Positions 17,055 through 26,473 of a stretch of 64,000 nt of DNA are shown one piece after another (positions within the stretch are counted from its first letter, which is position 1; every line of letters starts with the position of its first letter). The DNA lies in the NCBI RefSeq assembly GCF_004916975.1, contig NZ_STGQ01000001.1, positions 3,527,674-3,591,673 on the forward strand, given 5' to 3'. The notes beneath the pieces are model-generated. The model did not search any database, was not told the DNA's origin, and saw nothing but the letters and a program-made list of their open reading frames with translations. The DNA is from Paenibacillus dokdonensis (lineage in GTDB: Bacteria; Bacillota; Bacilli; Paenibacillales; Paenibacillaceae). Position numbers and translations under genes: made by a program.

Positions 17055-18331
17055 ATTCTGCGCGAGAGAATAAAGTGGATGACGAACAGCATGGCCATAA
17101 CGATCGCGCTTGCCAGAAACGGTGAAGAATGGCCAAGACGGTCCCACAGCTGACCCGATACAATCGGCCCCACGACCATGCCCGACCCCTGCAATGTAAG
17201 GAAAAACCCCCATATAGCACCACGCTCGCCTTCCGGAATCAAATGAGACACAAAGGTATTCCATCCGGGCAAAATCATCGCGTAGCTGACACCAATAATA
17301 CATACAAATACAAACACCAATACAAGGGAATGCACCATTGAGAATATGCTTAGCGAGATTGCAGCCAGCAGAAACCCGCTGTTCAGGAACGGTCTCGTAC
17401 CGAATCGGTCGATCAATTTTCCGCATGGAATCAGAGCAAGAACCGTAATCCCTCCACCTGCGATCAGCAGCAGGCTGTACATATTAGGCGAAATATGAAG
17501 CTCGTTTTGCACGTATAGCGTGATTACAGGGCTGAGAAGCCCGATCACAAAGGATTGGAGGAAAAGCGCAGGATAAACCATCCAGCTCACCTTCAGTGTA
17601 TTCCTAACCTCATACAGTGTTTTTTTTACACTGCCGAGCAGATGACCGAGCCTATGTCCCATAACCGAAAAAAATCCTCTGCCCACTTCCGACGCAGACA
17701 CAGCCGCCGATTGGATCGGAATCCTGACTTTAGAAGGCAGCATCAGAGCCACCAGCACCAGAATAACTCCTACCCCGATCAAAATCAGAAAAGCGGTGTG
17801 ATAATTTTTATCGGTCCGATCCATTAGAAAGTTCATGACGATCGGTCCGGCCCCCGTACCTGCCAGTGAAGCCATTTCAAGCGTTCCCATCGCCTGGCCG
17901 TTGCTGTTATTTGGCCCTGATATTTCCGTAGTCCCCGTCATCGCGGTAGGCCAAAGAGGAGACGTGCCAAGACCTAGAATAAAGCATGCAATCGCCAGCC
18001 AAAAGGCACCGGAGGAGAACGCAATAATGCTTACAGCAATAACTGTCATCAGCAATGCACCCGCCATCGTTTTGCGGTAGCCCAGCCTCTCTCCGATCCA
18101 GCCGAAGGGACTCCGAAAGAGGTTATCACCTATGTACTGCAGCGAAAATGCGATTCCGATCGTGTGTGCCGACAGCCCAAGCGAATTCTTCATATATACG
18201 GGCAGCACTGCCACGAGCAGCGAGCCTTTCATAAACTCCACTAGAAATAGGATAATGAGCAATCCGACAAAAAATGGGGATCTGAGCCGTCTAACGGCAG
18301 CTGCTCCTGTTGCTTGCGGCATCTTTTTCAC
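17039..18331 (-). CDS. MFS transporter
   Basis: A 430-residue integral membrane protein with about twelve hydrophobic segments in two halves and a longer hydrophilic loop near residues 210-240. The signature between helices 2 and 3, GWIGERLGYRKTMAG, fits the major facilitator family, and a matching KLIDRFGTRPF occurs in the second half. It most resembles drug/proton antiporters (DHA1-like), but the substrate cannot be read from the sequence. It is a single gene, divergent from speA. Confidence 0.85.
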   Translation of the reverse strand: MKKMPQATGAAAVRRLRSPFFVGLLIILFLVEFMKGSLLVAVLPVYMKNSLGLSAHTIGIAFSLQYIGDNLFRSPFGWIGERLGYRKTMAGALLMTVIAVSIIAFSSGAFWLAIACFILGLGTSPLWPTAMTGTTEISGPNNSNGQAMGTLEMASLAGTGAGPIVMNFLMDRTDKNYHTAFLILIGVGVILVLVALMLPSKVRIPIQSAAVSASEVGRGFFSVMGHRLGHLLGSVKKTLYEVRNTLKVSWMVYPALFLQSFVIGLLSPVITLYVQNELHISPNMYSLLLIAGGGITVLALIPCGKLIDRFGTRPFLNSGFLLAAISLSIFSMVHSLVLVFVFVCIIGVSYAMILPGWNTFVSHLIPEGERGAIWGFFLTLQGSGMVVGPIVSGQLWDRLGHSSPFLASAIVMAMLFVIHFILSRRMKPAL

Positions 18332-18500
18332 ATCCTCTACTCTTGTTTACAAAGCATCCCTTGGAACGACACCTATTTATAATGTACCCCGAATTCCTTC
18401 CATATTTTCACCCTTGACGAAATGCACGCTTGCAATCGCCCCCCATTTTGCTATACTCATCCTTGTAATTTTAACAGACGAAAGGTTGTGACAGCATAAA

Positions 18501-19976
18501 ATGGACCACCGCCGTACGCCGCTATTTACTGCTCTGAAGGAACACGCGGCCAGCAATCCCGTACAATTTCACATTCCCGGACACAAGAAGGGCATGGGAA
18601 CCGACACCGAATTCAGAGAGTTTATAGGTGATAACGCCCTATCCATAGATTTGATTAATATTGCGCCGCTGGATGATTTACATCAGCCGACAGGTGTCAT
18701 TGAAGAAGCCCAAAAGCTTGCCGCCGACGCATTTGGCGCGGACTATACTTATTTCAGCGTACAGGGGACAAGCGGTGCCATTATGACGATGATCTTGTCC
18801 ATGTGCTCGCCTGGTGACAAGATCATCGTGCCGCGCAACGTGCACAAGTCGATTATGTCCGCGATTATTTTCTCCGGTGCCAAGCCGGTATTCGTATCTC
18901 CAGCACGTGATGAAAACCTGGGTATCGATCATGGCATCACGACAAAATCCGTTCAACGCGCCTTGGACCGCCATCCGGATGCCAAAGCAGTATTGGTAAT
19001 TAATCCGACCTATTTTGGCGTATGCGCGAATTTGAAAGAAATCGTGGATCTTGCCCACAGTCGGCATGTGCCTGTCCTCGTAGACGAGGCTCACGGCGTG
19101 CTCATTCATTTCCACCAGGATCTTCCGATGTCCGCAATGGAGGCCGGGGCTGATATGGCTGCGACCAGTGTGCACAAGCTTGGGGGCTCCATGACTCAGA
19201 GTTCCGTGCTCAATCTCAATATAAAAAACGGGTTTGTTAACCCGCAGCGCGTTCAGACGATTATCAGTATGCTGACGACGACATCGACTTCCTATATTTT
19301 ACTCGCATCTCTTGATACGTCGAGACGGAACCTGGCAATTCATGGTCATGACATGGCACAAAAGGCGATTAATCTTGCCCAAAATGCACGCCGTACCATT
19401 AATGAAATCGAAGGACTTTATTGTTTCGGAGAAGAAATTCTCGGGGGCGAAGCCACGTTTGACTATGATCCGACCAAGCTGACAATTCATGTCCGCCATT
19501 TGGGCATTACCGGATATGAAACGGAAAACTGGCTGAGAGAGAAGTACAATATCGAGGTCGAGCTGAGTGATATGTACAATATCCTCTGCCTGGTAACCCC
19601 AGGAGACAATGAAGAAACGCTATCGATATTGCTGACTGCTCTGCGGGAGCTTGCGGAAACGTTCTATAATGTAAATACAGCTAATGAGCTTATTGTTAAA
19701 ATCCCTGAAATTCCTCAACTCTCCCTTATTCCAAGAGATGCATTTTACGGAGACACCGAGGTGATTCCTTTCAAGGAATCCGCGGGACGGATCATTGCCG
19801 AGTTCATATATGTCTATCCGCCGGGTATTCCAATCCTGCTGCCGGGTGAAGTCATTTCTCAAGACAATATCGACTACATTGTAGACCATGTTGATGTGGG
19901 ACTTCCGGTTAAAGGTCCCGAGGATCGTTACATCAAAAATGTGAAGGTTATCGTTGAAACCGATGCAATTTTCTAA
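18501..19976 (+). CDS. speA: Arginine decarboxylase (Orn/Lys/Arg decarboxylase family)
   Basis: PLP enzyme making agmatine from arginine for polyamine synthesis. The 491-residue protein matches the short Gram-positive SpeA type. It has FHIPGHKKGMG (residues 22-32), FSVQGTSGAIM, LVDEAHGVLIHF with the PLP-ring Asp, and the PLP lysine in SVHKLGGSMTQSS. The C-terminal domain carries PGIPILLPGE. The length equals B. subtilis SpeA. Family members acting on lysine look similar, so the substrate is inferred from length and overall similarity. No speE or speB gene is adjacent. Confidence 0.88.
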   Translation: MDHRRTPLFTALKEHAASNPVQFHIPGHKKGMGTDTEFREFIGDNALSIDLINIAPLDDLHQPTGVIEEAQKLAADAFGADYTYFSVQGTSGAIMTMILSMCSPGDKIIVPRNVHKSIMSAIIFSGAKPVFVSPARDENLGIDHGITTKSVQRALDRHPDAKAVLVINPTYFGVCANLKEIVDLAHSRHVPVLVDEAHGVLIHFHQDLPMSAMEAGADMAATSVHKLGGSMTQSSVLNLNIKNGFVNPQRVQTIISMLTTTSTSYILLASLDTSRRNLAIHGHDMAQKAINLAQNARRTINEIEGLYCFGEEILGGEATFDYDPTKLTIHVRHLGITGYETENWLREKYNIEVELSDMYNILCLVTPGDNEETLSILLTALRELAETFYNVNTANELIVKIPEIPQLSLIPRDAFYGDTEVIPFKESAGRIIAEFIYVYPPGIPILLPGEVISQDNIDYIVDHVDVGLPVKGPEDRYIKNVKVIVETDAIF

Positions 19977-20033
19977 TCTGTGCCGCCTAAGGCTCTAGTG
20001 ATAAGAAAAACGCATAAATTGTTTAAACATAAC

Positions 20034-20069
20034 AAAAACCCGGAACCACATATGTGGTTCCGGGTTTTT
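20034..20069. terminator. Bidirectional terminator after speA
   Basis: A perfect 18-bp inverted repeat, AAAAACCCGGAACCACAT and its complement, lies between the convergent speA and DUF1292 genes. Confidence 0.9.
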
Positions 20070-20084
20070 GTTTCGGAAAATATT

Positions 20085-20393
20085 TTAGCCTTCGGAATCC
20101 TGCTGAGCTACAAGTTCATTGTAAGCCGCTTCAACTTCATTCCACTCTTGCTCGTCTTCAATATTGTAAAGCATCATTTCGTCGTTTTCTTCCTCAACGC
20201 GCAGAATAATGCCGTCCGCTTCTGGATTTTCACGCTCAAGCAGCAATGCGTACATTCTCTCGCCAACATCAAATGTTTCGACAAGAACCATTTCCACATC
20301 GTTTCCTTGCTCGTCTGTCAAAGTCAGAACAAATTCCTCATGCTCATGGTCGTGATCATGATTGCAATTTTCGTCATGCACGTGATCGCTCAT
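20085..20393 (-). CDS. DUF1292 family protein with His-rich N-terminus
   Basis: A 102-residue acidic cytoplasmic protein. Residues 25-95 follow the DUF1292/UPF0473 pattern (LTDEQGNDVEMVLVETFDV, YALLLERE, EEWNEVEAAY). The N-terminus is unusual: HVHDENCNHDHDHEHEE, a His/Asp run that could bind metal. Function of the family is unknown; members usually sit beside yrrK/alaS, which is not the case here. Confidence 0.85.
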   Translation of the reverse strand: MSDHVHDENCNHDHDHEHEEFVLTLTDEQGNDVEMVLVETFDVGERMYALLLERENPEADGIILRVEEENDEMMLYNIEDEQEWNEVEAAYNELVAQQDSEG

Positions 20394-20491
20394 TACAAAA
20401 ACCTCGCTTTAGGTTATATAGTCATACCTTCGTATCGTATCACGTAGCCAAGCCCTGGTCAATTTATCCTTTTGCAGCAAGCTTAGACCCA

Positions 20492-21049
20492 TTAATTCAG
20501 GGCTGTGATGACCTTCTCGGATACCAATTCATAGTCAACATTTTTCGAAGCTTTCACATAAAACCCAACCTTATATTTTCCTGCGATTTTAAAATCATAC
20601 GTGAAATCATACGTCCGGAACCAAAAATTATCCTGTTGGTCGCTCCCGAGGTTCTGCGACTGGATATCCTTAACATTACCTGACGGATCCGTAATTGCCA
20701 CTTTAACGGCGGTTACATGCTCAGAAAGGCTGTCCACCTGAGAAAATACATTGAATTTCAGCTTGCCCTTATTGACATTGCCAAAGACGGTATCGCCTTT
20801 AAATAAGAAAATATGTACGTTCGGCTTGATGAACTTCACTTTATTGGCATCTCCATCCCAATCGACAACACCATTAAATTCCCGGATAGGAACATAAGTT
20901 TTACCATCGATTACAAAGCCGCCATCCTGTACTTCCTGACCATTCATCCAAACTCTGATTTTCTGGGATACGGAGTCCGCGAACATGACGGAGCCGCCCA
21001 TCAGAGAAAAGGCAAAAACACATATCAAAATCTTTTTCCAATTTCTCAC
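20492..21049 (-). CDS. Secreted stalk-domain (copper amine oxidase N-terminal-like) protein
   Basis: A 185-residue exported protein. A GTG at 21049 is chosen, 8 nt after GGAGGGG. It gives a clean signal peptide (RNWKKILICVFAFSLMGGS, cut near VMFADS). A short stalk domain follows at about residues 30-75: VWMNGQEVQDGGFVIDGKTY and VPIREF are the usual repeats in Paenibacillus surface proteins. The C-terminal half is a beta-rich domain (VTAVKVAITDPSGNVKDI) like the DUF4352/immunoglobulin type. Function unknown. Confidence 0.75.
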   Translation of the reverse strand: MRNWKKILICVFAFSLMGGSVMFADSVSQKIRVWMNGQEVQDGGFVIDGKTYVPIREFNGVVDWDGDANKVKFIKPNVHIFLFKGDTVFGNVNKGKLKFNVFSQVDSLSEHVTAVKVAITDPSGNVKDIQSQNLGSDQQDNFWFRTYDFTYDFKIAGKYKVGFYVKASKNVDYELVSEKVITALN

Positions 21050-21162
21050 CCGTAAATCCCCTCCATTTCCTTCATGCTGTTGTATGTATATACGAAATGT
21101 AAGTTTGCAAGTTGCGGTCAACCCTTACATTCATTGCGGATTTTTTTTCATTTCTTAAAAGT

Positions 21163-21194
21163 AAAAAACCTGCTCAATTTCGCGCAGGTTTTTT
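21163..21194 (-). terminator. Terminator of the small zinc-binding protein gene
   Basis: AAAAAACCTGC pairs with GCAGGTTTTTT just past the stop codon at 21209. Confidence 0.85.
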
Positions 21195-21208
21195 AATGTG
21201 AGCGATGG

Positions 21209-21403
21209 CTATTTCACTTTGGTTAAAATACAAGGTACACCTTTGCCAACGGCCCCCGGATCTCTCATACGGGCTGCATAAGCCATTCCTCGCGCGCAAG
21301 GCGTTTTGCAAACCTCGCATACCTGTGACGTGACCAATCTCATGCCTTTATGCACTTTTTCGCTTTTGGCCTGCGACGGTTTCTTACCTTTAGACTTGAC
21401 CAT
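21209..21403 (-). CDS. Small Cys-rich hypothetical protein, 64 residues
   Basis: The start at 21403 is set by a GGGGATGG site before that ATG. The protein is very basic at the N-terminus (MVKSKGKKPSQAKSEK) and has CEVCKTPCARG, plus a later single Cys (GVPCIL), suggesting a small zinc- or metal-binding fold. No family name recognised. It is divergent from the metallohydrolase gene. Confidence 0.6.
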   Translation of the reverse strand: MVKSKGKKPSQAKSEKVHKGMRLVTSQVCEVCKTPCARGMAYAARMRDPGAVGKGVPCILTKVK

Positions 21404-21511
21404 GTTTCCATCCCCATTTCCTAAGAGCCTATGCTGCATTGTATGGGGATTTATAACAATGTGGAACCGTGGTATATAATGAATAACACATCACATCAGG
21501 AGGTGCTTCTA

Positions 21512-22261
21512 ATGAATTTAGAACTGCAGATGATTGGAACCGGCAGTGCCTTTGCCAAAAAGTATTTTAACAACAACGCCCTGCTGAAGGACGGTGACTT
21601 CACACTGCTGATTGACTGCGGGGTAACGGCTCCGCTTGCGCTTCACCAGCTGAACAAATCCTTTGCCGACGTGGACGCGGTGCTTATCACCCATATCCAT
21701 GCGGATCATGTGGGTGGTTTGGAGGAGCTTGCCTTTAAAATGAAATTTACCTTCCACCGGAAAATCAAGCTCTATATCGCCGAATCCCTGACTTCGATCC
21801 TCTGGGAGCATTCCCTGAAGGGCGGATTGTATCAGGCTGGTGAAATCACCTGTTTAGAGGATTTATTTGAGGTATGTCCGCTGACACCTAATGAGCCTTA
21901 CTTCATATCGGAGCATATCCGTCTTGAACTGATTCCTACCGAGCATATCCCCGGTAAAAAGAGCTATTCGCTGTATTTAAATAATCAGATTTTCTACAGC
22001 TCCGATATGATATACAATCCGGAGCTGCTGAAATATCTCGTAGAGGAACGGAGCTGCGGCATGATTTTCCATGACTGCCAGCTTGAGGGCCGCGGTGAGG
22101 TTCATACGACACTGGATGAGCTGATGAGATTGCCTGAGGATATTCGAAAGATTACATATTTGATGCATTATGGAGATAACAAGGATGAATATCATGGCAA
22201 AACAGCGGAAATGGACTTCATCGAGCAGGGCCGCTCCTATTCTCTGCCTGTAAAGAACTAA
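21512..22261 (+). CDS. MBL-fold metallohydrolase
   Basis: A 249-residue metallo-beta-lactamase-fold hydrolase. The metal-binding motif [10 protein letters not shown] (HxHxDH) stands at about residues 64-73. Further ligands are EHIPG, FHDCQ and MHYGD. The N-terminal [19 protein letters not shown] is the family's first strand. RNase Z-like members share this arrangement, but the exosite of true RNase Z is not seen. The start at 21512 is set by AGGAGG 7 nt upstream, although an in-frame start exists at 21431. Substrate unknown. Confidence 0.82.
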   Translation: MNLELQMIGTGSAFAKKYFNNNALLKDGDFTLLIDCGVTAPLALHQLNKSFADVDAVLITHIHADHVGGLEELAFKMKFTFHRKIKLYIAESLTSILWEHSLKGGLYQAGEITCLEDLFEVCPLTPNEPYFISEHIRLELIPTEHIPGKKSYSLYLNNQIFYSSDMIYNPELLKYLVEERSCGMIFHDCQLEGRGEVHTTLDELMRLPEDIRKITYLMHYGDNKDEYHGKTAEMDFIEQGRSYSLPVKN

Positions 22262-22280
22262 ACACTGAGCCTGGAAGATG

Positions 22281-22323
22281 AAAAAAGCCGGCAGCAAGCA
22301 GAATATGCTTGTTGCCGGCTTTT
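22281..22323. terminator. Bidirectional terminator
   Basis: AGCCGGCAGCAAGCA pairs with TGCTTGTTGCCGGCT, with A and T tracts on both sides, between convergent genes. Confidence 0.85.
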
Positions 22324-22333
22324 GGATGTGATG

Positions 22334-22573
22334 CTATTCAAAACGGGGCAGCTGATCCAAATTATTCGATGGATCTCCGTCCGCGTCACCACGGATATAC
22401 ATACCTCCGTCTCTTCCCTTGAACACATTGACACCGGCAATCGCACCGGCTTTTACTTCCTGCAGCGCCTCATCGTAACCAAGTACGCGTCCCGAAGAAG
22501 TTTTGAAGGCGGTCAAGTCCCCGTCACCGTTTTTTTGCACAGCGATAAATTGCTCACGGCCTGCAGTTCCCAT
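22334..22573 (-). CDS. DUF3892 domain protein
   Basis: A 79-residue protein that follows the DUF3892 pattern from end to end: IAVQKNGDGDLTAFKTSSG, a helix with EALQEVKAG, the strand IAGVNVFKGRDG, and the ending PSNNLDQLP. Function of the domain is unknown. It stands alone between the metallohydrolase and the GNAT gene. Confidence 0.8.
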   Translation of the reverse strand: MGTAGREQFIAVQKNGDGDLTAFKTSSGRVLGYDEALQEVKAGAIAGVNVFKGRDGGMYIRGDADGDPSNNLDQLPRFE

Positions 22574-22655
22574 TGTAATCCGCTCCTTTGTCAGGTGAGA
22601 TGCCCATCATATGGGCTTTTCATAGCATCCCCTGACATCCATACCGCTATTCGGC

Positions 22656-23102
22656 TTATAAGGTTTTTTTCATGCGGACATGTGGAATTCCGGCGTCATC
22701 GAACGGCTCTTTTGAAATGGTCTCATAGCCTTGTTTCGCATAAAAGTTCTCTGCTTGGCACTGAGCATCCAGAATGGAATAAGCCAGTCCTAGCTCTCTT
22801 GCGCGTTTTTCCATCGCCATCAGCAGAATGCGTCCATACCCGCCTTTACGGTATTCCTGAAGCACGGCGATACGCTGCATTTTGGCTGTTTCGTTGTTGT
22901 AATAAATCAAACGCCCTGTAGCGACATATTCACCATCTTCATTCTGTACGAGAATATGATGCACATCTTCACTAATGACATCATACTCGTCGATTTCGAG
23001 GTCAACGGGAACCTTCTGTTCCTCGACAAACACTTTTTTGCGGATATCCAGACCATACTGCAGCTGATCTTTGGTTGTTACATTAATGATTTCGGCAGCC
23101 AT
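22656..23102 (-). CDS. GNAT family N-acetyltransferase (YjcF-like)
   Basis: A 148-residue acetyltransferase. The acetyl-CoA signature is RIAVLQEYRKGGYGRILL (about residues 76-93). The N-terminal IRKKVFVEEQKVPVDLEIDE and the terminal AENFYAKQGYE match the YjcF/ElaA subgroup. The substrate is unknown. The gene is monocistronic, with upstream sequence shared with the small membrane protein gene on the other strand. Confidence 0.85.
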   Translation of the reverse strand: MAAEIINVTTKDQLQYGLDIRKKVFVEEQKVPVDLEIDEYDVISEDVHHILVQNEDGEYVATGRLIYYNNETAKMQRIAVLQEYRKGGYGRILLMAMEKRARELGLAYSILDAQCQAENFYAKQGYETISKEPFDDAGIPHVRMKKTL

Positions 23103-23236
23103 GATGAGCCCTCACTTTCGTCGTTCAGTATACACAAGACTGATTTTTTCCGTAAGCACACGGTTGAATTATTATACAAAAAAAAGATTTTCATGTATAG
23201 TTTAGGCAGTATGTCATCCAATACGGAGAGGAGTCA

Positions 23237-23356
23237 ATGTACAAAATGGGTATGGGAGCCACTATTGTAATTTGTGCAGTCATGGCTGCTGCATTGATCT
23301 ATTCCTTTGTTTATGTAACGAAAAAAGGTTATTCCCGCAAATGGGATGAAGAATAA
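23237..23356 (+). CDS. Small single-pass membrane protein, 39 residues
   Basis: ATG at 23237 follows GGAGAGGAG by 3-4 nt. The product has one hydrophobic helix (ATIVICAVMAAALIYSFVYV) and a basic/acidic tail (TKKGYSRKWDEE). A terminator follows at once. A ribosome site, a coherent membrane helix and the terminator together support a real tiny gene. Function unknown. Confidence 0.65.
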   Translation: MYKMGMGATIVICAVMAAALIYSFVYVTKKGYSRKWDEE

Positions 23357-23395
23357 AAGAGAGAGTCAGCAAAAGCGCTGGCTCTCTTTCTTTTA
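23355..23395 (+). terminator. Terminator of the small membrane protein gene
   Basis: AAAGAGAGAGTCAGC pairs with GCTGGCTCTCTTTC and is followed by TTTTAT. Confidence 0.8.
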
Positions 23396-23412
23396 TGAAA
23401 GATGTTATGAAA

Positions 23413-23589
23413 TTAAGGGGGTGAGATTTGTCCTTTGGAGTAAACGTCACCTGAGACCGACTGGTTGTAGACATCTTTCATGACCGGGGAACTTGAACCA
23501 CTGTTTGCTTTGGACTGATTTCCTGAGCAGCCTGCCAGCATGACGAACAGACAACAGCCCAGAACTCCAAACCACAATTTTTTGGGCAT
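23413..23589 (-). CDS. Small lipoprotein, 58 residues
   Basis: The start at 23589 follows AAAGGAG by 9 nt. The signal sequence KKLWFGVLGCCLFVMLAGC ends in a lipobox (LAGC). About 38 mature residues rich in Ser/Asn follow, ending SKGQISPP. Function unknown. Confidence 0.65.
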   Translation of the reverse strand: MPKKLWFGVLGCCLFVMLAGCSGNQSKANSGSSSPVMKDVYNQSVSGDVYSKGQISPP

Positions 23590-23732
23590 ATCATGCCACT
23601 CCTTTAAGTCGGTATATCTGATATTTTTAACTCTTTTACCTGTTTTTAACACTCTATTATCTGAAAACAGGTCTATTCATTGCCATTTTCTCTAGTCATG
23701 CTGTTATGTATTCATCCTAAGTAAAAAAACAA

Positions 23733-23761
23733 TTGACACCCTTTCTGCTCGCTGATAAGAT
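23733..23761 (+). promoter_or_regulatory. Promoter of tRNA-Val
   Basis: TTGACA (23733-23738), 17 bp, then TAAGAT (23756-23761), 24 bp before the mature tRNA start. Confidence 0.65.
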
Positions 23762-23784
23762 ATTAAATATCCAATTGCCTATTT

Positions 23785-23857
23785 GATCTGCTAGCTCAGC
23801 TGGGAGAGCACTATCTTGACAGGGTAGGGGTCAGTGGTTCGAGCCCACTGCAGATCA
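23785..23857 (+). tRNA. tRNA-Val(GAC), attachment site of the island
   Basis: A 73-nt cloverleaf. The acceptor GATCTGC pairs with GCAGATC. The anticodon stem CTATC/GGTAG frames the loop TTGACAG (anticodon GAC). The T-loop is GTTCGAGC, and CCA is not encoded. The gene stays whole after integration because the element supplies an identical 3' half at attL. Confidence 0.93.
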
Positions 23858-23861
23858 TACA
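23814..23861 (+). repeat. attL: 48-bp direct repeat, copy 1
   Basis: A 48-bp sequence running from the anticodon loop of tRNA-Val through the tRNA end plus four bases. It is identical to 39657-39704. The two copies bound the integrated element. Confidence 0.93.
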
Positions 23862-23872
23862 TGCTTACGGTG

Positions 23873-23906
23873 AAAGGGATTGAGCCTACTCAGTCCCTTT
23901 TATTAT
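23873..23906 (+). terminator. Island-borne terminator behind tRNA-Val
   Basis: AAAGGGATTGAG pairs with CTCA-GTCCCTTT and is followed by TATTATT. It lies just inside attL and replaces the tRNA's own terminator, which now sits beyond attR. Confidence 0.7.
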
Positions 23907-23991
23907 TAAGGTGGTCACAAGCGAACACGTTTCTAATAAGTTTAACCACTATCTATTGTTTTGAAAATAACATTAGATTGGTGGTTTTTTT

Positions 23992-24912
23992 ATGCTTTTA
24001 AAATTCAGTTTGAATGAGTTCAAAGCAGATCGGGAATACAGAAATATCTCACCTCGCACGTTAGAATCTTACATGGCTACACTAAATGAATTTCATGCTT
24101 ATTGCATTGACCAAGAAATTGTAAATCTTGAAGACTGCACTTCTTCATTGGTCAAAGGGTACCTCATTTATTGTGGTAAAGAACGTAAGAACAATCCCAC
24201 TACCGTAAACAGTAAACTTCATGTGTTAAAAATTTTCTTTAATTATTTTGAATCCGAATTGGAAATCTTCACACCAAAATCGAATCCAACAAAACGAATT
24301 CCATTTGCAAAAGAAGAAATCAAAATTGAAGTCTTTTCAGATGAGCAAATCAAACAGATGCTTAACTATTATCAAAGACTTAAATATCGTGACAAAACTC
24401 TATACAGTTACCGTGATTACTTCCTTATTATATTCCTTCTCGGTTCTGCTTGTCGATTAGGAGAAACAATAAATTTACGTTGGAGTGATGTTGATCTGCA
24501 TAATCAGATTATTACGGTTACAGGTAAGAAACGGATGGCTAGTAGTTTACCTATGACTGACAAACTGAAAAGAGAATTCATGGAATATAAATTGTTTGTG
24601 GAGCAGAACTTTAATTCCCTGCCAGAGTTTGTATTTACAGACCGCAAAGGAGCACAGTTAACAGATAATGCATTAAAATGTATCTTTAAACATCTTAAAG
24701 CACACATGAACTTTAAAAACGTGAGGTTGTCGGCTCATACATTCCGTCATACCGCTGCTCACCGTATGTTAATGGCAGGTGCTGATGTAGGAACGATACA
24801 GAAGATTCTAAGACATAGTAATATCGCTATGACATTGCGTTATTTCTCTTTATGGGGAACAGCCCTAAAAGAACAGAACGATAAATTCAATGCTCTAAAT
24901 AAACTGTTATGA
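23992..24912 (+). CDS. Tyrosine recombinase / integrase
   Basis: A 306-residue site-specific recombinase expected to insert and excise the island at tRNA-Val. The N-terminal SAM-like core-binding domain covers about residues 1-95. The catalytic domain shows all expected residues: Arg in GSACRLGETINLRW, Lys in VTGKKRM, HTFRHTAAHRM (HxxR), His in LRHSNIAM and Tyr in TLRYFSLW. It resembles XerC/D-like phage integrases. It lies 130 bp inside attL and reads into the island. No excisionase gene was recognised; the small HTH proteins are candidates. Confidence 0.93.
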   Translation: MLLKFSLNEFKADREYRNISPRTLESYMATLNEFHAYCIDQEIVNLEDCTSSLVKGYLIYCGKERKNNPTTVNSKLHVLKIFFNYFESELEIFTPKSNPTKRIPFAKEEIKIEVFSDEQIKQMLNYYQRLKYRDKTLYSYRDYFLIIFLLGSACRLGETINLRWSDVDLHNQIITVTGKKRMASSLPMTDKLKREFMEYKLFVEQNFNSLPEFVFTDRKGAQLTDNALKCIFKHLKAHMNFKNVRLSAHTFRHTAAHRMLMAGADVGTIQKILRHSNIAMTLRYFSLWGTALKEQNDKFNALNKLL

Positions 24913-24915
24913 GAG

Positions 24916-24949
24916 ACAAGCCCCCATTTACTTTGGGGGCATTTTTTTA
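24916..24949. terminator. Bidirectional terminator between integrase and the head-completion gene
   Basis: GCCCCC pairs with GGGGGC around ATTTACTTT, followed by seven T. It separates the rightward integrase from the end of the leftward block. Confidence 0.85.
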
Positions 24950-26395
24950 TATTGCACTCTTAATTCTAATTCGCTGCCATACATACACAGTTGGATCACT
25001 CAATAAATAACATTTCAACTGGATATAGTTTGTGGCTTTCAATCCCTTAATCTGAATAGTTGATGTTGTCTGACTCAAAATTGAATAAACGGCTGTGTCG
25101 GCTGGGCTTACTTTATTGTCTGCAAATATTGCCCATCCACAATCCTCTGCACCACTAGATACCGTTGCTGTGAATGTTTTACCTGCACTAGCGCCACTCG
25201 TTATGTCAACGTATGTGTCACTCATCGGATTAAGAGTAATTGTCTTTACAACTGCTACCTGATGAGCCAATGTTAACGCATAGTAATCTACAATTGAACT
25301 ATCCGTGTCCAGGACTGCCTTAACATAAATAGATTCATCAATTCCAGTATTTATATTTGTTACTGTGGCAATATTACCGGAATCAACGCTTATTGTTGCA
25401 ATAGTTGGAGGAACGGTTGTAATTTGATCAGCATAAACAAGCGAATATGTAACAGTTTTATCAGCCACAGATGCACCATTCAAATACACATGCTTATTAA
25501 TAATGATTTGTTCATTGTATGCAAGGTTATGCTTATCTCCTGAGTTGTATAGGGACATTGTATAAACTTCAGGAGTAAAGATAGACATGGACAGAGTATC
25601 ATAAATGAATCCATTTGTGCTGTTAGAAACAGTGATTGTACAACTACCCTCTGCAATACCTGTCACAAGCCCTGTAGCGTTCACTGTAGCGATTGCATTG
25701 TTAGATGATGTAAATGTTACTGGAGCATTGTTTGTACTTGTCCAAGTTAATTGAGTCGTGCTACCGATCATTACAGACGTTGGCTCATTGGTAATGTCCA
25801 CATGACAAGACAACCCACCAACAATATCATGTACAACATCATCCTTAGCAGGATCAATTGAATCCTTTTCACATGTAAGAATTATCATTCCCGGCTGACT
25901 AAATTTATCGATTCCAACAATCTTGAATGCCTGACCATATATAAGGAACCTCATAGAATCAATTTTAAGCCCTGAATCGTTATAATACTGTGTAGTGTAA
26001 ACATTTATCTGCCCATCTTGGATTGATAACACCTTTCCGTCAGTTACCCCTAGATTTCCAACAGTAATAAAGCAATCTAGAGAAATAAAACGACATTGGG
26101 AATTTATAATAATGGAATGAGGTAACTGTCTCATGATTCCCTTGAATTTGTTGTAACGCTTTGTATTAACCTCTGAGATGACCATATACTTTTTATCTTC
26201 ATAAATAACAATATCACCCCTATGTAGAGGTGACATTGAAGAAATCCGTTTATCATCATAATTCTGCTCTAAATTTGTGTTCGTAATTAACACCCTAGTT
26301 GTTAATGCAGAATCATTAATAATTACATTCTTGCCCATCTGGTCAAGCATAAACTCATAATCAGCATTGTTGGAACTATCGAATAGATTAACCAT
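24947..26395 (-). CDS. Probable head-closure/connector protein with Ig-like (Big2) domains
   Basis: A 482-residue protein. Residues 1-90 resemble phage stopper/head-completion folds (SPLHRGDIVIYEDKKYMVIS followed by a conserved strand). Residues 195-275 form a bacterial Ig-like group 2 domain (SVMIGSTTQLTW, ATVNATGLVTGIAEG). One or two further Ig-like repeats fill the C-terminus. The start at 26395 follows AAAGGAG by 7 nt. It is the last gene of the leftward block, next to an adaptor-like protein. In phages, Ig domains are commonly attached to virion proteins. The function is inferred from position and faint similarity; a decorated adsorption protein is the alternative. Confidence 0.5.
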   Translation of the reverse strand: MVNLFDSSNNADYEFMLDQMGKNVIINDSALTTRVLITNTNLEQNYDDKRISSMSPLHRGDIVIYEDKKYMVISEVNTKRYNKFKGIMRQLPHSIIINSQCRFISLDCFITVGNLGVTDGKVLSIQDGQINVYTTQYYNDSGLKIDSMRFLIYGQAFKIVGIDKFSQPGMIILTCEKDSIDPAKDDVVHDIVGGLSCHVDITNEPTSVMIGSTTQLTWTSTNNAPVTFTSSNNAIATVNATGLVTGIAEGSCTITVSNSTNGFIYDTLSMSIFTPEVYTMSLYNSGDKHNLAYNEQIIINKHVYLNGASVADKTVTYSLVYADQITTVPPTIATISVDSGNIATVTNINTGIDESIYVKAVLDTDSSIVDYYALTLAHQVAVVKTITLNPMSDTYVDITSGASAGKTFTATVSSGAEDCGWAIFADNKVSPADTAVYSILSQTTSTIQIKGLKATNYIQLKCYLLSDPTVYVWQRIRIKSAI

Positions 26396-26473
26396 ATACA
26401 CTCTCCTTTCTATATCTAACCGTCAAATCCGACGATGTGGTTTGGTTGGCCCAAAGTTGGACTCTCCTCATAC